A DNA stretch of 64,000 nt from Verrucomicrobiaceae bacterium (GTDB lineage Bacteria; Verrucomicrobiota; Verrucomicrobiia; Verrucomicrobiales; Verrucomicrobiaceae), in assembly GCA_027490195.1 (NCBI GenBank), contig JAIXYN010000005.1, forward strand, positions 186,001 to 250,000, read 5' to 3'. Positions 52,784-60,331 of this stretch are shown piece after piece. A program made the position numbers and the translations under genes. The notes beneath the pieces are model-generated. The model made no database searches. It worked only from the letters and a program-made list of their open reading frames with translations, and was not told the DNA's origin. Each line of letters opens with the position of its first letter. The first letter of the stretch is position 1.

Positions 52784-54391
52784 TTACACGGCGACGCAGT
52801 GGACTTTGCTGATGCCCTGGATTTTTTCGAGTTCGGCCAGGACTTCAGCGCCGGGTGTTGAGTCGAGGGTGAGCAGGGTGAGGGCTGTGCCAGACTCTTT
52901 GTCGCGGCTGAGGCTCATGTCGGCAATGTTGACCTGGTTCTTGCCGAGGATGGTGCTGTAAGCGGCGATCATGCCGGGGCGGTCGATGTTCTCGATGAAG
53001 AGCAGGGTACCTTCCGGGCGGCCTTCGATGCGGTGGCTGTTGATCTTGACGATGCGGGGCTCGTTGCCAAAGAAGGTACCGGAGATGCTGGCGGTCTCGG
53101 TGTCGTTTTTGGCGATGACTTCGATGAGGTCGGTGAATTCGCTGGCATCGGGGAGGCGGCTTTCAGTGAAGCGGAGGCCGAGGTTTTCGGCGACGCCGTT
53201 GGCGTTGATGTAGTTCACCTGCTCGGCTCCGACGGCGCGCTCGAGGAAGCCTTTGAGGACGGCACGGGAGATGAGGGTGGTGTCGCCACCGCCGACTTTG
53301 CCACTGTAGTTGATGCCGACTACGTTGGCACGGGCGGGTGCAAACTGGGAGACGAGGCGGCCGAGGAGCTCACCGAACTTGAGGAAGGGGCCGATTTCGG
53401 CAAGCACCTTGGGATCGACATTGGGCATGTTGACCGCATTGACGACCGTGCCCTGGAGGAGGTGGGCCTTGATGACTTCGGCGATTTCGATACCGACGTT
53501 TTCCTGGGCTTCTTCAGTGGAGGCACCGAGATGCGGGGTGAAGACGGTGTTGGGGGCGCTGAGCAGCGGATAATCGGCAGGTGGTGGCTCGACTTCGAAG
53601 ACGTCGAGTGCAGCGCCGGCGATGGTACCGTCGGTGAGGGCCTGGGCGAGTGCGGCGTCGTCGATGAGGCCACCACGGGCGCAGTTGATGATGCGGCAGG
53701 TCTTCTTGAGCGTGAGGAGGCGCTTGGCATTGATCATGTGCTTCGTCTCAGGCGTCAGCGGCATGTGCATGGTGATGTAGTCGGCCTGCACGATGGCGGC
53801 ATCGAGGTCTTCGCACAGGGTGACACCGAGGCTTTCAGCGCGGTTCTTGGAGAGGTAGGGGTCGTAGGCGACGATGGTCATGCCGAAGGCTTTGGCGCGC
53901 TTGGCGAACTCCGCACCGATGCGGCCCATGCCGAGGACGACAAGGGTTTTGCCGTAAACTTCGGTGCCCTGGAAGCTCTTGCGGTCCCATTTGCCGCTGA
54001 CGATGGTGGCATGTGCCTGGGGGGTCTTGCGGGAAAGGGCCATCATGAGGGTGAAGGCCTGCTCAGCGGTGGAAATGGTGTTGCCGCCGGGGGTGTTCAT
54101 GACAACGACGCCACGCTTCGAGGCGACGGGGACGTCGATATTGTCAACGCCGACGCCGGCACGGCCTACGACTTTGAGGTTAGGGGCGGCTTCGAGCACC
54201 TTGGCGGTGACTTTGGCACCGCTGCGGACGATGATGGCGTGGGCGTTGCGGGAGGCCTCAATCATGGCGTCCTCGGCCTTGAGATTCATGTTCACCTCGA
54301 CAGAGAAGGACGGCTCCGCTTTGAGCAGGTCGATGCCTTTGCTCGAAATGGGGTCGTTATTGCCGGCGATGAGAATGTTGAACTTGGACAT
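52784..54391 (-). CDS. serA: D-3-phosphoglycerate dehydrogenase, long form with ACT domain
   Basis: The 535-residue protein catalyses the first step of serine synthesis, oxidising 3-phosphoglycerate to 3-phosphohydroxypyruvate with NAD+. The catalytic part (1-~320) contains VGRAGVGVDNIDVPVA, the dinucleotide loop VLGMGRIGAEFAKRAKAFG, the Arg in INCARGGLIDD, the Glu in DVFEVEPP and the His in FTPHLGAST. An intervening allosteric domain (~325-455) and an ACT domain (~460-535, LLFIENIDRPGMIAAYSTIL) follow, as in the type I enzyme, so serine feedback is likely. It faces away from the coiled-coil membrane-protein gene across a 106-base divergent spacer. A long open frame on the opposite strand is a coding-bias artefact. 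Confidence 0.97.
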   Translation of the reverse strand: MSKFNILIAGNNDPISSKGIDLLKAEPSFSVEVNMNLKAEDAMIEASRNAHAIIVRSGAKVTAKVLEAAPNLKVVGRAGVGVDNIDVPVASKRGVVVMNTPGGNTISTAEQAFTLMMALSRKTPQAHATIVSGKWDRKSFQGTEVYGKTLVVLGMGRIGAEFAKRAKAFGMTIVAYDPYLSKNRAESLGVTLCEDLDAAIVQADYITMHMPLTPETKHMINAKRLLTLKKTCRIINCARGGLIDDAALAQALTDGTIAGAALDVFEVEPPPADYPLLSAPNTVFTPHLGASTEEAQENVGIEIAEVIKAHLLQGTVVNAVNMPNVDPKVLAEIGPFLKFGELLGRLVSQFAPARANVVGINYSGKVGGGDTTLISRAVLKGFLERAVGAEQVNYINANGVAENLGLRFTESRLPDASEFTDLIEVIAKNDTETASISGTFFGNEPRIVKINSHRIEGRPEGTLLFIENIDRPGMIAAYSTILGKNQVNIADMSLSRDKESGTALTLLTLDSTPGAEVLAELEKIQGISKVHCVAV

Positions 54392-54497
54392 GGGGTTGGT
54401 TTGGGGGGAAAGGGGTAGGCAGAGTAGCCACCTTTATCCGCCGCTCAAGGGACAATGCGTGCTGGACAGAACACAGGGGGCAGGCTCATATAGTGCT

Positions 54498-55850
54498 ATG
54501 CTTGCAGGAACTTCGTCAGCAACAGCAGTGCTCGCTTTGATCGGCCCACTCTCTTTGGCAGAATTTGCCGGTGTGGCGGCAGCCGCCATCCTACTGCCAC
54601 CGCTGATCACATGGCTGGTGATGCGGAGCAAACTCATACGCGCGCAGCGTGAATCGAGTGCGGCACTGGAGCAACTGCGCACGGAATCTGGGGCTGCGCT
54701 GCAGGCAACGCAGGCCAAAGCCGCCGCCGAGGCTGCGGAATATGCCCAAAACAGTGCTGCGGCTGCGGCGAGCCTTGCGGATCTGCAGCAGCGCTTTAGC
54801 ACGCACCGGGAAGTGGCGGAGCGCCGTGCGAACGACGCCTCCCAGCAGATCACGCGCCTAGAGGCGGAGCTGGCTGCAACGCGCGAGGTGGCGGCGCAAC
54901 TGGTGCCCACGCAGAGCCGCATCAAGGATCTTGAGACGGCGCTGGCCGCCGAGCAGGGCCGGGTGCAGGCGCAGGAGCAGGCCATCGCGGCAACGAATGC
55001 GCGTGCAGCTGACTTTGAAAAACGGATGATCGAGGCTCAGGACCTGGTGATCAAGCACAAGGCGGAGATGCAGGCATGCCTGGTGGAATTGAAGAAAGTC
55101 CGTGATGAGCAGGCAGCCTATGCAGCGGCGGGTGGCGCCGAGGCGGAGCTAAGCAAGGCCCGCGAGGCCACCCTGGTGGCCGAGGGGAAGATCACCAACC
55201 TGCAGCGCGCGCTGAAGGCGGCGGAGGCGCGGGTGGAGATGGTGCAGAAGGAATTCATGAATGCGGTGGGCCTTTCGACTGCCCCGAGTCCGAATACCTC
55301 TGCGAGTGCCAGTGACAAAAAACTGCGCGAGCAGGAGGAGAAGCTGGCGCAACTGGAAGCTGAATCGCGGAAGCGTGCGCGTGAAGATGGGTACAAAATC
55401 GCGGAACTGGAGTATCGCCTGAGCGAGGCGCTGGAGGCGGTGAAGAATGAACTGATCAAAGACAAGTCTAAATCGGTGGCGGTAGCGGTGGCAGAGCCGG
55501 CAACGCCGGTGCTGGAGCCTATAGTGGAGCCAGCGCCCGTTGTTGAACATGCGCCCGTGATTGAGCCAGCACCGGCGGCGGCGGATGAGGCTCCGGCGGT
55601 GGAGCCAGAGAGCATCGAGGTGGCCAAGGATGAGGCTGCGCTTGTGGAGGCTCCCTTGGCAGAGGTGCCCGTGGCGGAGGTTCCTGCAGTTGAGGCTCCC
55701 GTGGCAGACTTACCGATGGCCGTTTCCCACGAAGCAGGCATACCGATGACGGCAGCTCCAGAGACAGGCATCTTGATGGCAGAGGCCCCTGTGGCAAATG
55801 CCCACACTCCAGAAGTCCCGCCGCCTGCTGCGGCGGAGACGCCAGTTTAA
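54498..55850 (+). CDS. Membrane-anchored coiled-coil protein with Glu/Pro/Val-rich tail
   Basis: The frame is open from within serA, but the ATG at 54498 is chosen since it begins the N-terminal membrane segment (FAGVAAAAILLPPLITWLVM at about residues 22-41). The 450-residue protein continues as a long coiled coil (about 45-320) rich in Ala, Glu and Gln (for example ATQAKAAAEAAEYAQNSA), including KKLREQEEKLAQLEAESRK. The last ~120 residues are a low-complexity region of repeated (A/V)E(V/A)P units such as APLAEVPVAEVPAVEAPVA. Such proteins often organise septum, DNA or envelope. I recognise no family. A 106-base spacer, probably with two promoters, separates it from serA. Confidence 0.78.
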   Translation: MLAGTSSATAVLALIGPLSLAEFAGVAAAAILLPPLITWLVMRSKLIRAQRESSAALEQLRTESGAALQATQAKAAAEAAEYAQNSAAAAASLADLQQRFSTHREVAERRANDASQQITRLEAELAATREVAAQLVPTQSRIKDLETALAAEQGRVQAQEQAIAATNARAADFEKRMIEAQDLVIKHKAEMQACLVELKKVRDEQAAYAAAGGAEAELSKAREATLVAEGKITNLQRALKAAEARVEMVQKEFMNAVGLSTAPSPNTSASASDKKLREQEEKLAQLEAESRKRAREDGYKIAELEYRLSEALEAVKNELIKDKSKSVAVAVAEPATPVLEPIVEPAPVVEHAPVIEPAPAAADEAPAVEPESIEVAKDEAALVEAPLAEVPVAEVPAVEAPVADLPMAVSHEAGIPMTAAPETGILMAEAPVANAHTPEVPPPAAAETPV

Positions 55851-55921
55851 TTCGCACTTCACCCATTTAGTGGGGATTCTTTGGGCAATTTTTTCCCACC
55901 AGCCACGTTCTATCCGCTCGC

Positions 55922-57214
55922 ATGAAATTTATTCTCGCCTTCATCACCCTGTTTTCTGTCACTGCGCTTTCAGCCACGGACTGGTCACGCTTTCGCGGCC
56001 CGAACGGAACCGGAGTCGCCAACACGACCGGCCTGCCGGCGGTGGTGGATGACAGCACGACGGTGTGGAAGGTTGCACTGGGCAAAGGGTGGTCTTCCCC
56101 GGTGCTCTGGCAGGACATGGTGATCGTGACTGCGGAAACGAGCGCGACGAAGCGCGCCATTATTGCCATTTCAGCAAAGGACGGCAAGGAACTGTGGAAG
56201 CATGAGGAGGAGTTTGTCGCTCACCCGATTCACAAGACCTACAACACCTATGCGAGCAGCTCCGCCTACGTGGATGCAGAGCGCATTTACATCAACTGGA
56301 GCAGCGGCACGAACATCCAGGCACTGGCGCTGGATCACACGGGCAAGCTATTGTGGCGCAATGACCATGTGGCGGATTACATCCATGAGCATGGCACGGG
56401 GATCTCTCCGGTCGTGGTGGACGGCCTGATGATTGTGCGCAGCGAATTCGACTGGCAGCGCGATGGCAAGGCGTACACGGAAGATCCTGAGCAGCAGAAG
56501 TGGAAGAGCTGCATCGTGGCGCTGGACGCGAACACGGGCAAGCAGGCGTGGAAGCTGGACATCCCGAACTGCCTGAACACTTTTTCCACGCCGGTGGTGC
56601 ATGAACTGAAGGACGGAGCGAAAGAACTTATTTGCGCGGACACGGGCAGCGGGGTAATGGGCATCGCGCTGAAGACGGGCAAGATCAACTGGCAGCACAA
56701 TCCGGGCTACAAGCAACGCAGCCTGGGCTCCGGGGTGATCAGCGATGATTTTTACTTTTGCACCTTCGGCACTGGTGGCGGCGTGAAGGAGATCGCGGCG
56801 CTGGACCTCAAGAGCGGCAAGCCGGTGTCTGTCCCTTTCGACATTCCGAAGGGCCTGCCCTATGTCCCCTCCCCTCTCGTCATTGGCGAGCACATGTACC
56901 TGCTGGGGGACGGCGGCATCATGCGCTGCGTGGAGTTCAAGACGGGTAAGGTGATCTATGAGGAACGCCTCGAAGGAACAGCGGGCAGCGCCAAGTTCTT
57001 CAGCAGCCCGGTGGCGGGTGACGGCAAAATTTTCTGCGCCAGCCAGCAGGGTGATCTCATTGTGATCAAGGCGGGGCCGAAGTTTGAGAAGCTCGCAGCG
57101 AGCAAGCTGGATGGCCCGGTGAATTCCGTGCCTGCGATCGGTGACAAGCGGATCTATGTGCGCACGGCGAATACGCTGTATAGCATTGGCGCGAAGGGCC
57201 AGCCGGTGCCTTGA
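55922..57214 (+). CDS. Secreted PQQ-like beta-propeller protein, second copy
   Basis: The 430-residue protein has a signal peptide (KFILAFITLFSVTALSA) and mature start WSRFRGPNGTGVANTTGLP, equivalent to WNQWRGPSRDGQ in the protein at 23918-25162. Blade motifs are regular: AISAKDGKELWKHEEE, ALDHTGKLLWRND, ALDANTGKQAWKLDI and ALKTGKINWQHNP. It is a BamB/quinoprotein-like propeller of the PVC type, probably periplasmic, function unknown. It is the last gene before a strong bidirectional terminator, 71 bases after the coiled-coil protein gene. Cofactor binding is not evident. Confidence 0.88.
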   Translation: MKFILAFITLFSVTALSATDWSRFRGPNGTGVANTTGLPAVVDDSTTVWKVALGKGWSSPVLWQDMVIVTAETSATKRAIIAISAKDGKELWKHEEEFVAHPIHKTYNTYASSSAYVDAERIYINWSSGTNIQALALDHTGKLLWRNDHVADYIHEHGTGISPVVVDGLMIVRSEFDWQRDGKAYTEDPEQQKWKSCIVALDANTGKQAWKLDIPNCLNTFSTPVVHELKDGAKELICADTGSGVMGIALKTGKINWQHNPGYKQRSLGSGVISDDFYFCTFGTGGGVKEIAALDLKSGKPVSVPFDIPKGLPYVPSPLVIGEHMYLLGDGGIMRCVEFKTGKVIYEERLEGTAGSAKFFSSPVAGDGKIFCASQQGDLIVIKAGPKFEKLAASKLDGPVNSVPAIGDKRIYVRTANTLYSIGAKGQPVP

Positions 57215-57244
57215 GTGGTGCTGAAAGAATTTAGCTGAAAGAGC

Positions 57245-57287
57245 AAAACAGTGGGCCGCACCTGAAAAGTGCGGCCCATATCGTTTT
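57245..57287. terminator. Bidirectional intrinsic terminator
   Basis: A perfect 10-bp stem (TGGGCCGCAC at 57252-57261 with GTGCGGCCCA at 57269-57278) around a 7-base loop is flanked by TTTT (57284-57287) on the plus strand and by AAAA (57245-57248), which reads TTTT on the minus strand. It lies between the convergent propeller gene and GYF-domain gene and can serve both. Confidence 0.8.
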
Positions 57288-57349
57288 GTGCCTGGGCAGT
57301 TGCGCAGAACACATTTCGACCAAGCGGTATGGCGGCTTTGAGATCGCCG

Positions 57350-58150
57350 TCATTGGATGTCATTCACTCTTTCGACCATTGCAGCTCCGTCATTGCGGGC
57401 AACAACCTTCTTTTGAGTTTGGTCTTCCTCTTTAGTGATCAAAACAATGATATTGCCTGCGTCGGAATGGCTAAACTCGGCACCGCGATAGTCCCAGCCC
57501 TGCCCGGGGACATCCATGGATTTCGGGAATTGAAGCAGCCTGCGATCCGTCAAAATGTGTTCTTCAAACAGGGTCTCAAGAGTGGGCGGATATTTGCCAT
57601 CATGGTCTGCCGCATACTGTTTCATGCCAAGGACCAGTTGCCTGGCATTGCTCACCACTTTCATCTGATTGCCTTGCTGTTGCACCTTATTGAAGGCCGG
57701 AATCGCCATAGCGGCAAGAATTGCAATCACAGGAATGAGGGCGATCACGAGGTAACCGGTGACCAAACCTGTGATGGCCATGCCCTTGCCATTGAGAGCG
57801 CCCGCCGATTTCTTGATCGCCGAGAGGCCCATGTGTCCTAGAATGATGGCGGGAATGCAGGGCAGCCAGAACAGCAGGCCCAAAATGCCGCAGATCATGC
57901 TGGCAATCGCCATACTTGAAGTTTGGACAGCTTGTGCCGAGCCAATGCTGAAAGTCGTGCCCGAGACGAAGACGCTAGATGAACCGGCCACTGGCGGAGG
58001 GATCAGCTTTGACAGGGGCTGCCACTCGGCCAGGCCTTCGTGCCAGCCGAGATCGGTGCCGCTGAGCTCACCTGAGACAAGGCGACGATAGACCTCGTTT
58101 TTCTCGAGGGGGCCGGATTTCTCTCCGTTTTTGGCAACGTGGTAGGTCAT
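57350..58150 (-). CDS. GYF-DUF4190-pilin-like fusion protein
   Basis: The 266-residue protein joins three parts. Residues ~1-55 form a GYF_2 domain (YHVAKNGEKSGPLEKNEVY, WHEGLAEWQPLSKL). Residues ~75-145 are a DUF4190-like pair of membrane segments (ASMICGILGLLFWLPCIPAI and KGMAITGLVTGYLVIALI). Residues ~140-260 start with a pilin-like hydrophobic helix (ILAAMAIPAFNKVQQQG) followed by a type II secretion/pseudopilin-like globular part with ARQLVLGMKQYAADHDGKYP. The GYF part probably binds a proline-rich ligand inside the cell. Such fusions are typical of PVC bacteria, and their function is unknown. It converges on the propeller gene across a terminator. Confidence 0.85.
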   Translation of the reverse strand: MTYHVAKNGEKSGPLEKNEVYRRLVSGELSGTDLGWHEGLAEWQPLSKLIPPPVAGSSSVFVSGTTFSIGSAQAVQTSSMAIASMICGILGLLFWLPCIPAIILGHMGLSAIKKSAGALNGKGMAITGLVTGYLVIALIPVIAILAAMAIPAFNKVQQQGNQMKVVSNARQLVLGMKQYAADHDGKYPPTLETLFEEHILTDRRLLQFPKSMDVPGQGWDYRGAEFSHSDAGNIIVLITKEEDQTQKKVVARNDGAAMVERVNDIQ

Positions 58151-58310
58151 GAGGATGCGGGGGCAAATGGAGGCGTTTCAGGGATACTCGAAGCCATGGG
58201 GACGGCACAACATTAAAATCGCGCCGTTTCCATCAATCCGGCTCATGCCAGCCATGAGCAAAATCCCCTTTGCCAAATGAGGGCCGGGGGCTATGTCTGG
58301 GGCCCTAAAT

Positions 58311-59753
58311 ATGAGCAAAAAAAGTGACTTCGGATTGATCGGCCTCGCTGTGATGGGCCAAAACCTCGTTCTCAACGTGGAAAGCCGCGGCTTCCAAGTG
58401 AGTGTCTTTAACCGCACCACCAGCGTGACGGATGAGTTCGTGGCGAAACACCCCGGCAAGGCCCTCGTAGGTGCCCACACACTGGAAGAGTTCGTGCAGA
58501 GCCTGGCCCTGCCACGGAAGATCCACATCATGGTGAAATCCACTGCGGTGAAGGACACGGACCGCGATGCGGTGGACGCAGTGATCGAGCAACTGATCCC
58601 CCTGCTGGACAAGGACGATATCGTGATCGACGGCGGCAACAGCTTTTACCAGACGACGGAGCGCCGTGACGCCTACCTCGCGAGCAAAGGCCTGCGCTTC
58701 ATTGGCGCGGGTGTTTCCGGTGGTGAAGAAGGTGCACGCAAAGGCCCGGCCATCATGCCCGGCGGCCCTGCATCCACCTGGGAGGTGATGAAGCCCATCT
58801 TTGAAAGCATCGCCGCGAAAGTGGACGGTGAGCCTTGCGTCATTCACATCGGCCCCGGCGGTGCGGGCCACTATGTGAAGATGATTCACAACGGCATTGA
58901 GTATGGCGACATGCAGCTCATTTGCGAAGCCTACAACATCTTCAAGCACGCAGGATTCACCACCGACGAGATGGCCGCCATCTTCAACGAGTGGAACGAA
59001 GGCGACATGCAAAGCTACCTCATCCAGATCTCCGGCAAGGCCCTGGAGCAGAAAGACCCTGAGACCGGCAAGTCCATCGTGGAACTCATCGTGGACAAGG
59101 CCGGCCAGAAAGGCACCGGCCAGTGGACGCTGATGAACGCGGCTGAAAACGCCGTGGTGATCAGCACCATCAACGCCGCTGTGGAGGCCCGCATTCTTTC
59201 CTCCCAGAAGAAGCAGCGCGTGGCCGCCAGCACGCAGCTGACCGGACCGACCGCGAACATCACGACGGACAAGAAGGAACTCGTGAAGAAAGTTCACGAT
59301 GCTCTTTATGCCTCGAAGATCATCAGCTATGCGCAGGGTCTGGACCTCATCCAGACGATGAGCGAGAAGAAGGGCTGGAAGCTGGATCTCGGCGGTATCG
59401 CCGCCATCTGGCGCGGGGGCTGCATCATCCGCGCCCGCTTCCTGAATCGCATCACCGACGCCTACCGCACGAACGCCAGCTTGGCCAACCTGATGCTGGA
59501 TCCGTTCTTCAAGGACGTGCTCAGCAACACGCAACAGCATTGGCGTGAAGTGGTGAGCCTCGCGACCTTGAACGGCATCCCCGTCCCTGCATTCAGCGCC
59601 AGCCTTGGCTACTACGACAGCTACCGCGCCGCCCGCCTACCAGCGAACCTGCTGCAGGCCCAGCGCGACTTCTTCGGTGCTCATACCTATGAGCGCACGG
59701 ACAAGCCCGAGGGCCAGATGTTCCACACGGAATGGCCTGAGGTGATTGGGTAA
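58311..59753 (+). CDS. gnd: 6-phosphogluconate dehydrogenase (decarboxylating)
   Basis: The ATG at 58311 (SKKSDFGLIGLAVMGQNL) is chosen over one at 58293. The 480-residue protein oxidises 6-phosphogluconate to ribulose 5-phosphate and CO2 with NADP+ in the pentose phosphate pathway. Motifs: Rossmann GLAVMGQNL, IDGGNSFYQTTERR, VSGGEEGARKGPAIMPGG, KMIHNGIEYGDMQ with the catalytic Lys and Asn/Glu, and the C-terminal helical domain with YAQGLDLIQTMSEKKGWKL and WRGGCIIRARFL. Length is typical for the long form. It ends 8 bases before the first hairpin of a double hairpin-terminator and probably forms its own transcript. Confidence 0.98.
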   Translation: MSKKSDFGLIGLAVMGQNLVLNVESRGFQVSVFNRTTSVTDEFVAKHPGKALVGAHTLEEFVQSLALPRKIHIMVKSTAVKDTDRDAVDAVIEQLIPLLDKDDIVIDGGNSFYQTTERRDAYLASKGLRFIGAGVSGGEEGARKGPAIMPGGPASTWEVMKPIFESIAAKVDGEPCVIHIGPGGAGHYVKMIHNGIEYGDMQLICEAYNIFKHAGFTTDEMAAIFNEWNEGDMQSYLIQISGKALEQKDPETGKSIVELIVDKAGQKGTGQWTLMNAAENAVVISTINAAVEARILSSQKKQRVAASTQLTGPTANITTDKKELVKKVHDALYASKIISYAQGLDLIQTMSEKKGWKLDLGGIAAIWRGGCIIRARFLNRITDAYRTNASLANLMLDPFFKDVLSNTQQHWREVVSLATLNGIPVPAFSASLGYYDSYRAARLPANLLQAQRDFFGAHTYERTDKPEGQMFHTEWPEVIG

Positions 59754-59760
59754 AAGTTGG

Positions 59761-59781
59761 ACCCGTTGCGCAGCAACGGGT
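59761..59781 (+). terminator. Hairpin immediately after gnd
   Basis: ACCCGTTGC (59761-59769) and GCAACGGGT (59773-59781) form a perfect 9-bp stem with a 3-base loop, starting 8 bases past the gnd stop. No T-run follows, so it is perhaps a stabiliser or the first half of a composite terminator with the hairpin at 59802. Confidence 0.5.
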
Positions 59782-59801
59782 TCAGATAGAAATTCACGAA
59801 G

Positions 59802-59830
59802 GCGGCTGAGGAAACTCAGCCGCTTTTTTT
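59802..59830 (+). terminator. Rho-independent terminator after gnd
   Basis: GCGGCTGAG (59802-59810) pairs with CTCAGCCGC (59815-59823) across a GAAA tetraloop and is followed by seven Ts (59824-59830). This is a textbook intrinsic terminator for gnd. The next gene begins 36 bases after it and so needs its own promoter. Confidence 0.92.
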
Positions 59831-59865
59831 GTGCCGCATGGACCTCATTGTACTATTTTCACGCC

Positions 59866-60102
59866 ATGGCCTCCAACCTCACCCCTGAATACATCGCCAC
59901 ACTGCGGCGCATGACCGGCGCGCAGAAGCTGCGCGTCGCCTTTCAGATGTACTGGGGGGCGCGGAGGCTCAAAGCCGCGCGCCTACGCCAACAACATCCC
60001 GACTGGAGCGAGGAGCAGGTGCAGCAGCGGGTGAAAGAGATTTTATGCATGCAAAAATGTGAGGATAGCTTAGCTGCCATTGATGCTACCAATGCAACGT
60101 GA
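59866..60102 (+). CDS. Small protein resembling Rv0078B-related antitoxins
   Basis: The ATG at 59866 is chosen since it starts a conserved-looking segment, and upstream codons run through the terminator. The 78-residue protein has TPEYIATLRRMTGAQKLRVA, then FQMYWGARRLKAARLRQQHP and WSEEQVQQRVKEIL; the pattern RRMT-x-x-x-K(L/F)R...AxxRxxHPxWSExxV occurs in small antitoxin-like proteins named after Rv0078B. No toxin (PIN or nucleotidyltransferase) gene is visible on either side; downstream 230 bases hold nothing. Either an orphan antitoxin-type protein, or a different small regulator. C-terminal CMQKCEDSLA is unusual for the family. Confidence 0.6.
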   Translation: MASNLTPEYIATLRRMTGAQKLRVAFQMYWGARRLKAARLRQQHPDWSEEQVQQRVKEILCMQKCEDSLAAIDATNAT

Positions 60103-60331
60103 CGCTCAGTCACTGGGGCGCCGGCATGTTTAATCGAGAGCGATAGAGTTCGAGTAGGAGGACGATACCAACAAGCAATCGGCACAAGCAACGAGAAGCA
60201 CTATCAGCGTCCGGCAACACCGAGATCGCCGTACAAGGTCGTATGAGGGTAGATCAGCTGAGGCTTAACTCCCGCGAAGAATGCCACAAATTCGATGACA
60301 CTTTCTTCCAAGTTTTGCATGAATGCCTCGG

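Noticed and set aside
53033-54418. A 461-codon open frame on the plus strand, antisense to serA
   Set aside because: It is fully contained in a highly convincing serA gene on the other strand, its product is Gly/Asp/Glu/Ala-rich low complexity without domains, and GC-rich codon bias easily opens such mirror frames.
53964-54497. The open frame extending the coiled-coil protein upstream into serA
   Set aside because: The extension overlaps serA and its promoter spacer, and its translated part has no feature in common with a membrane protein N-terminus; the ATG at 54498 is a much better start.
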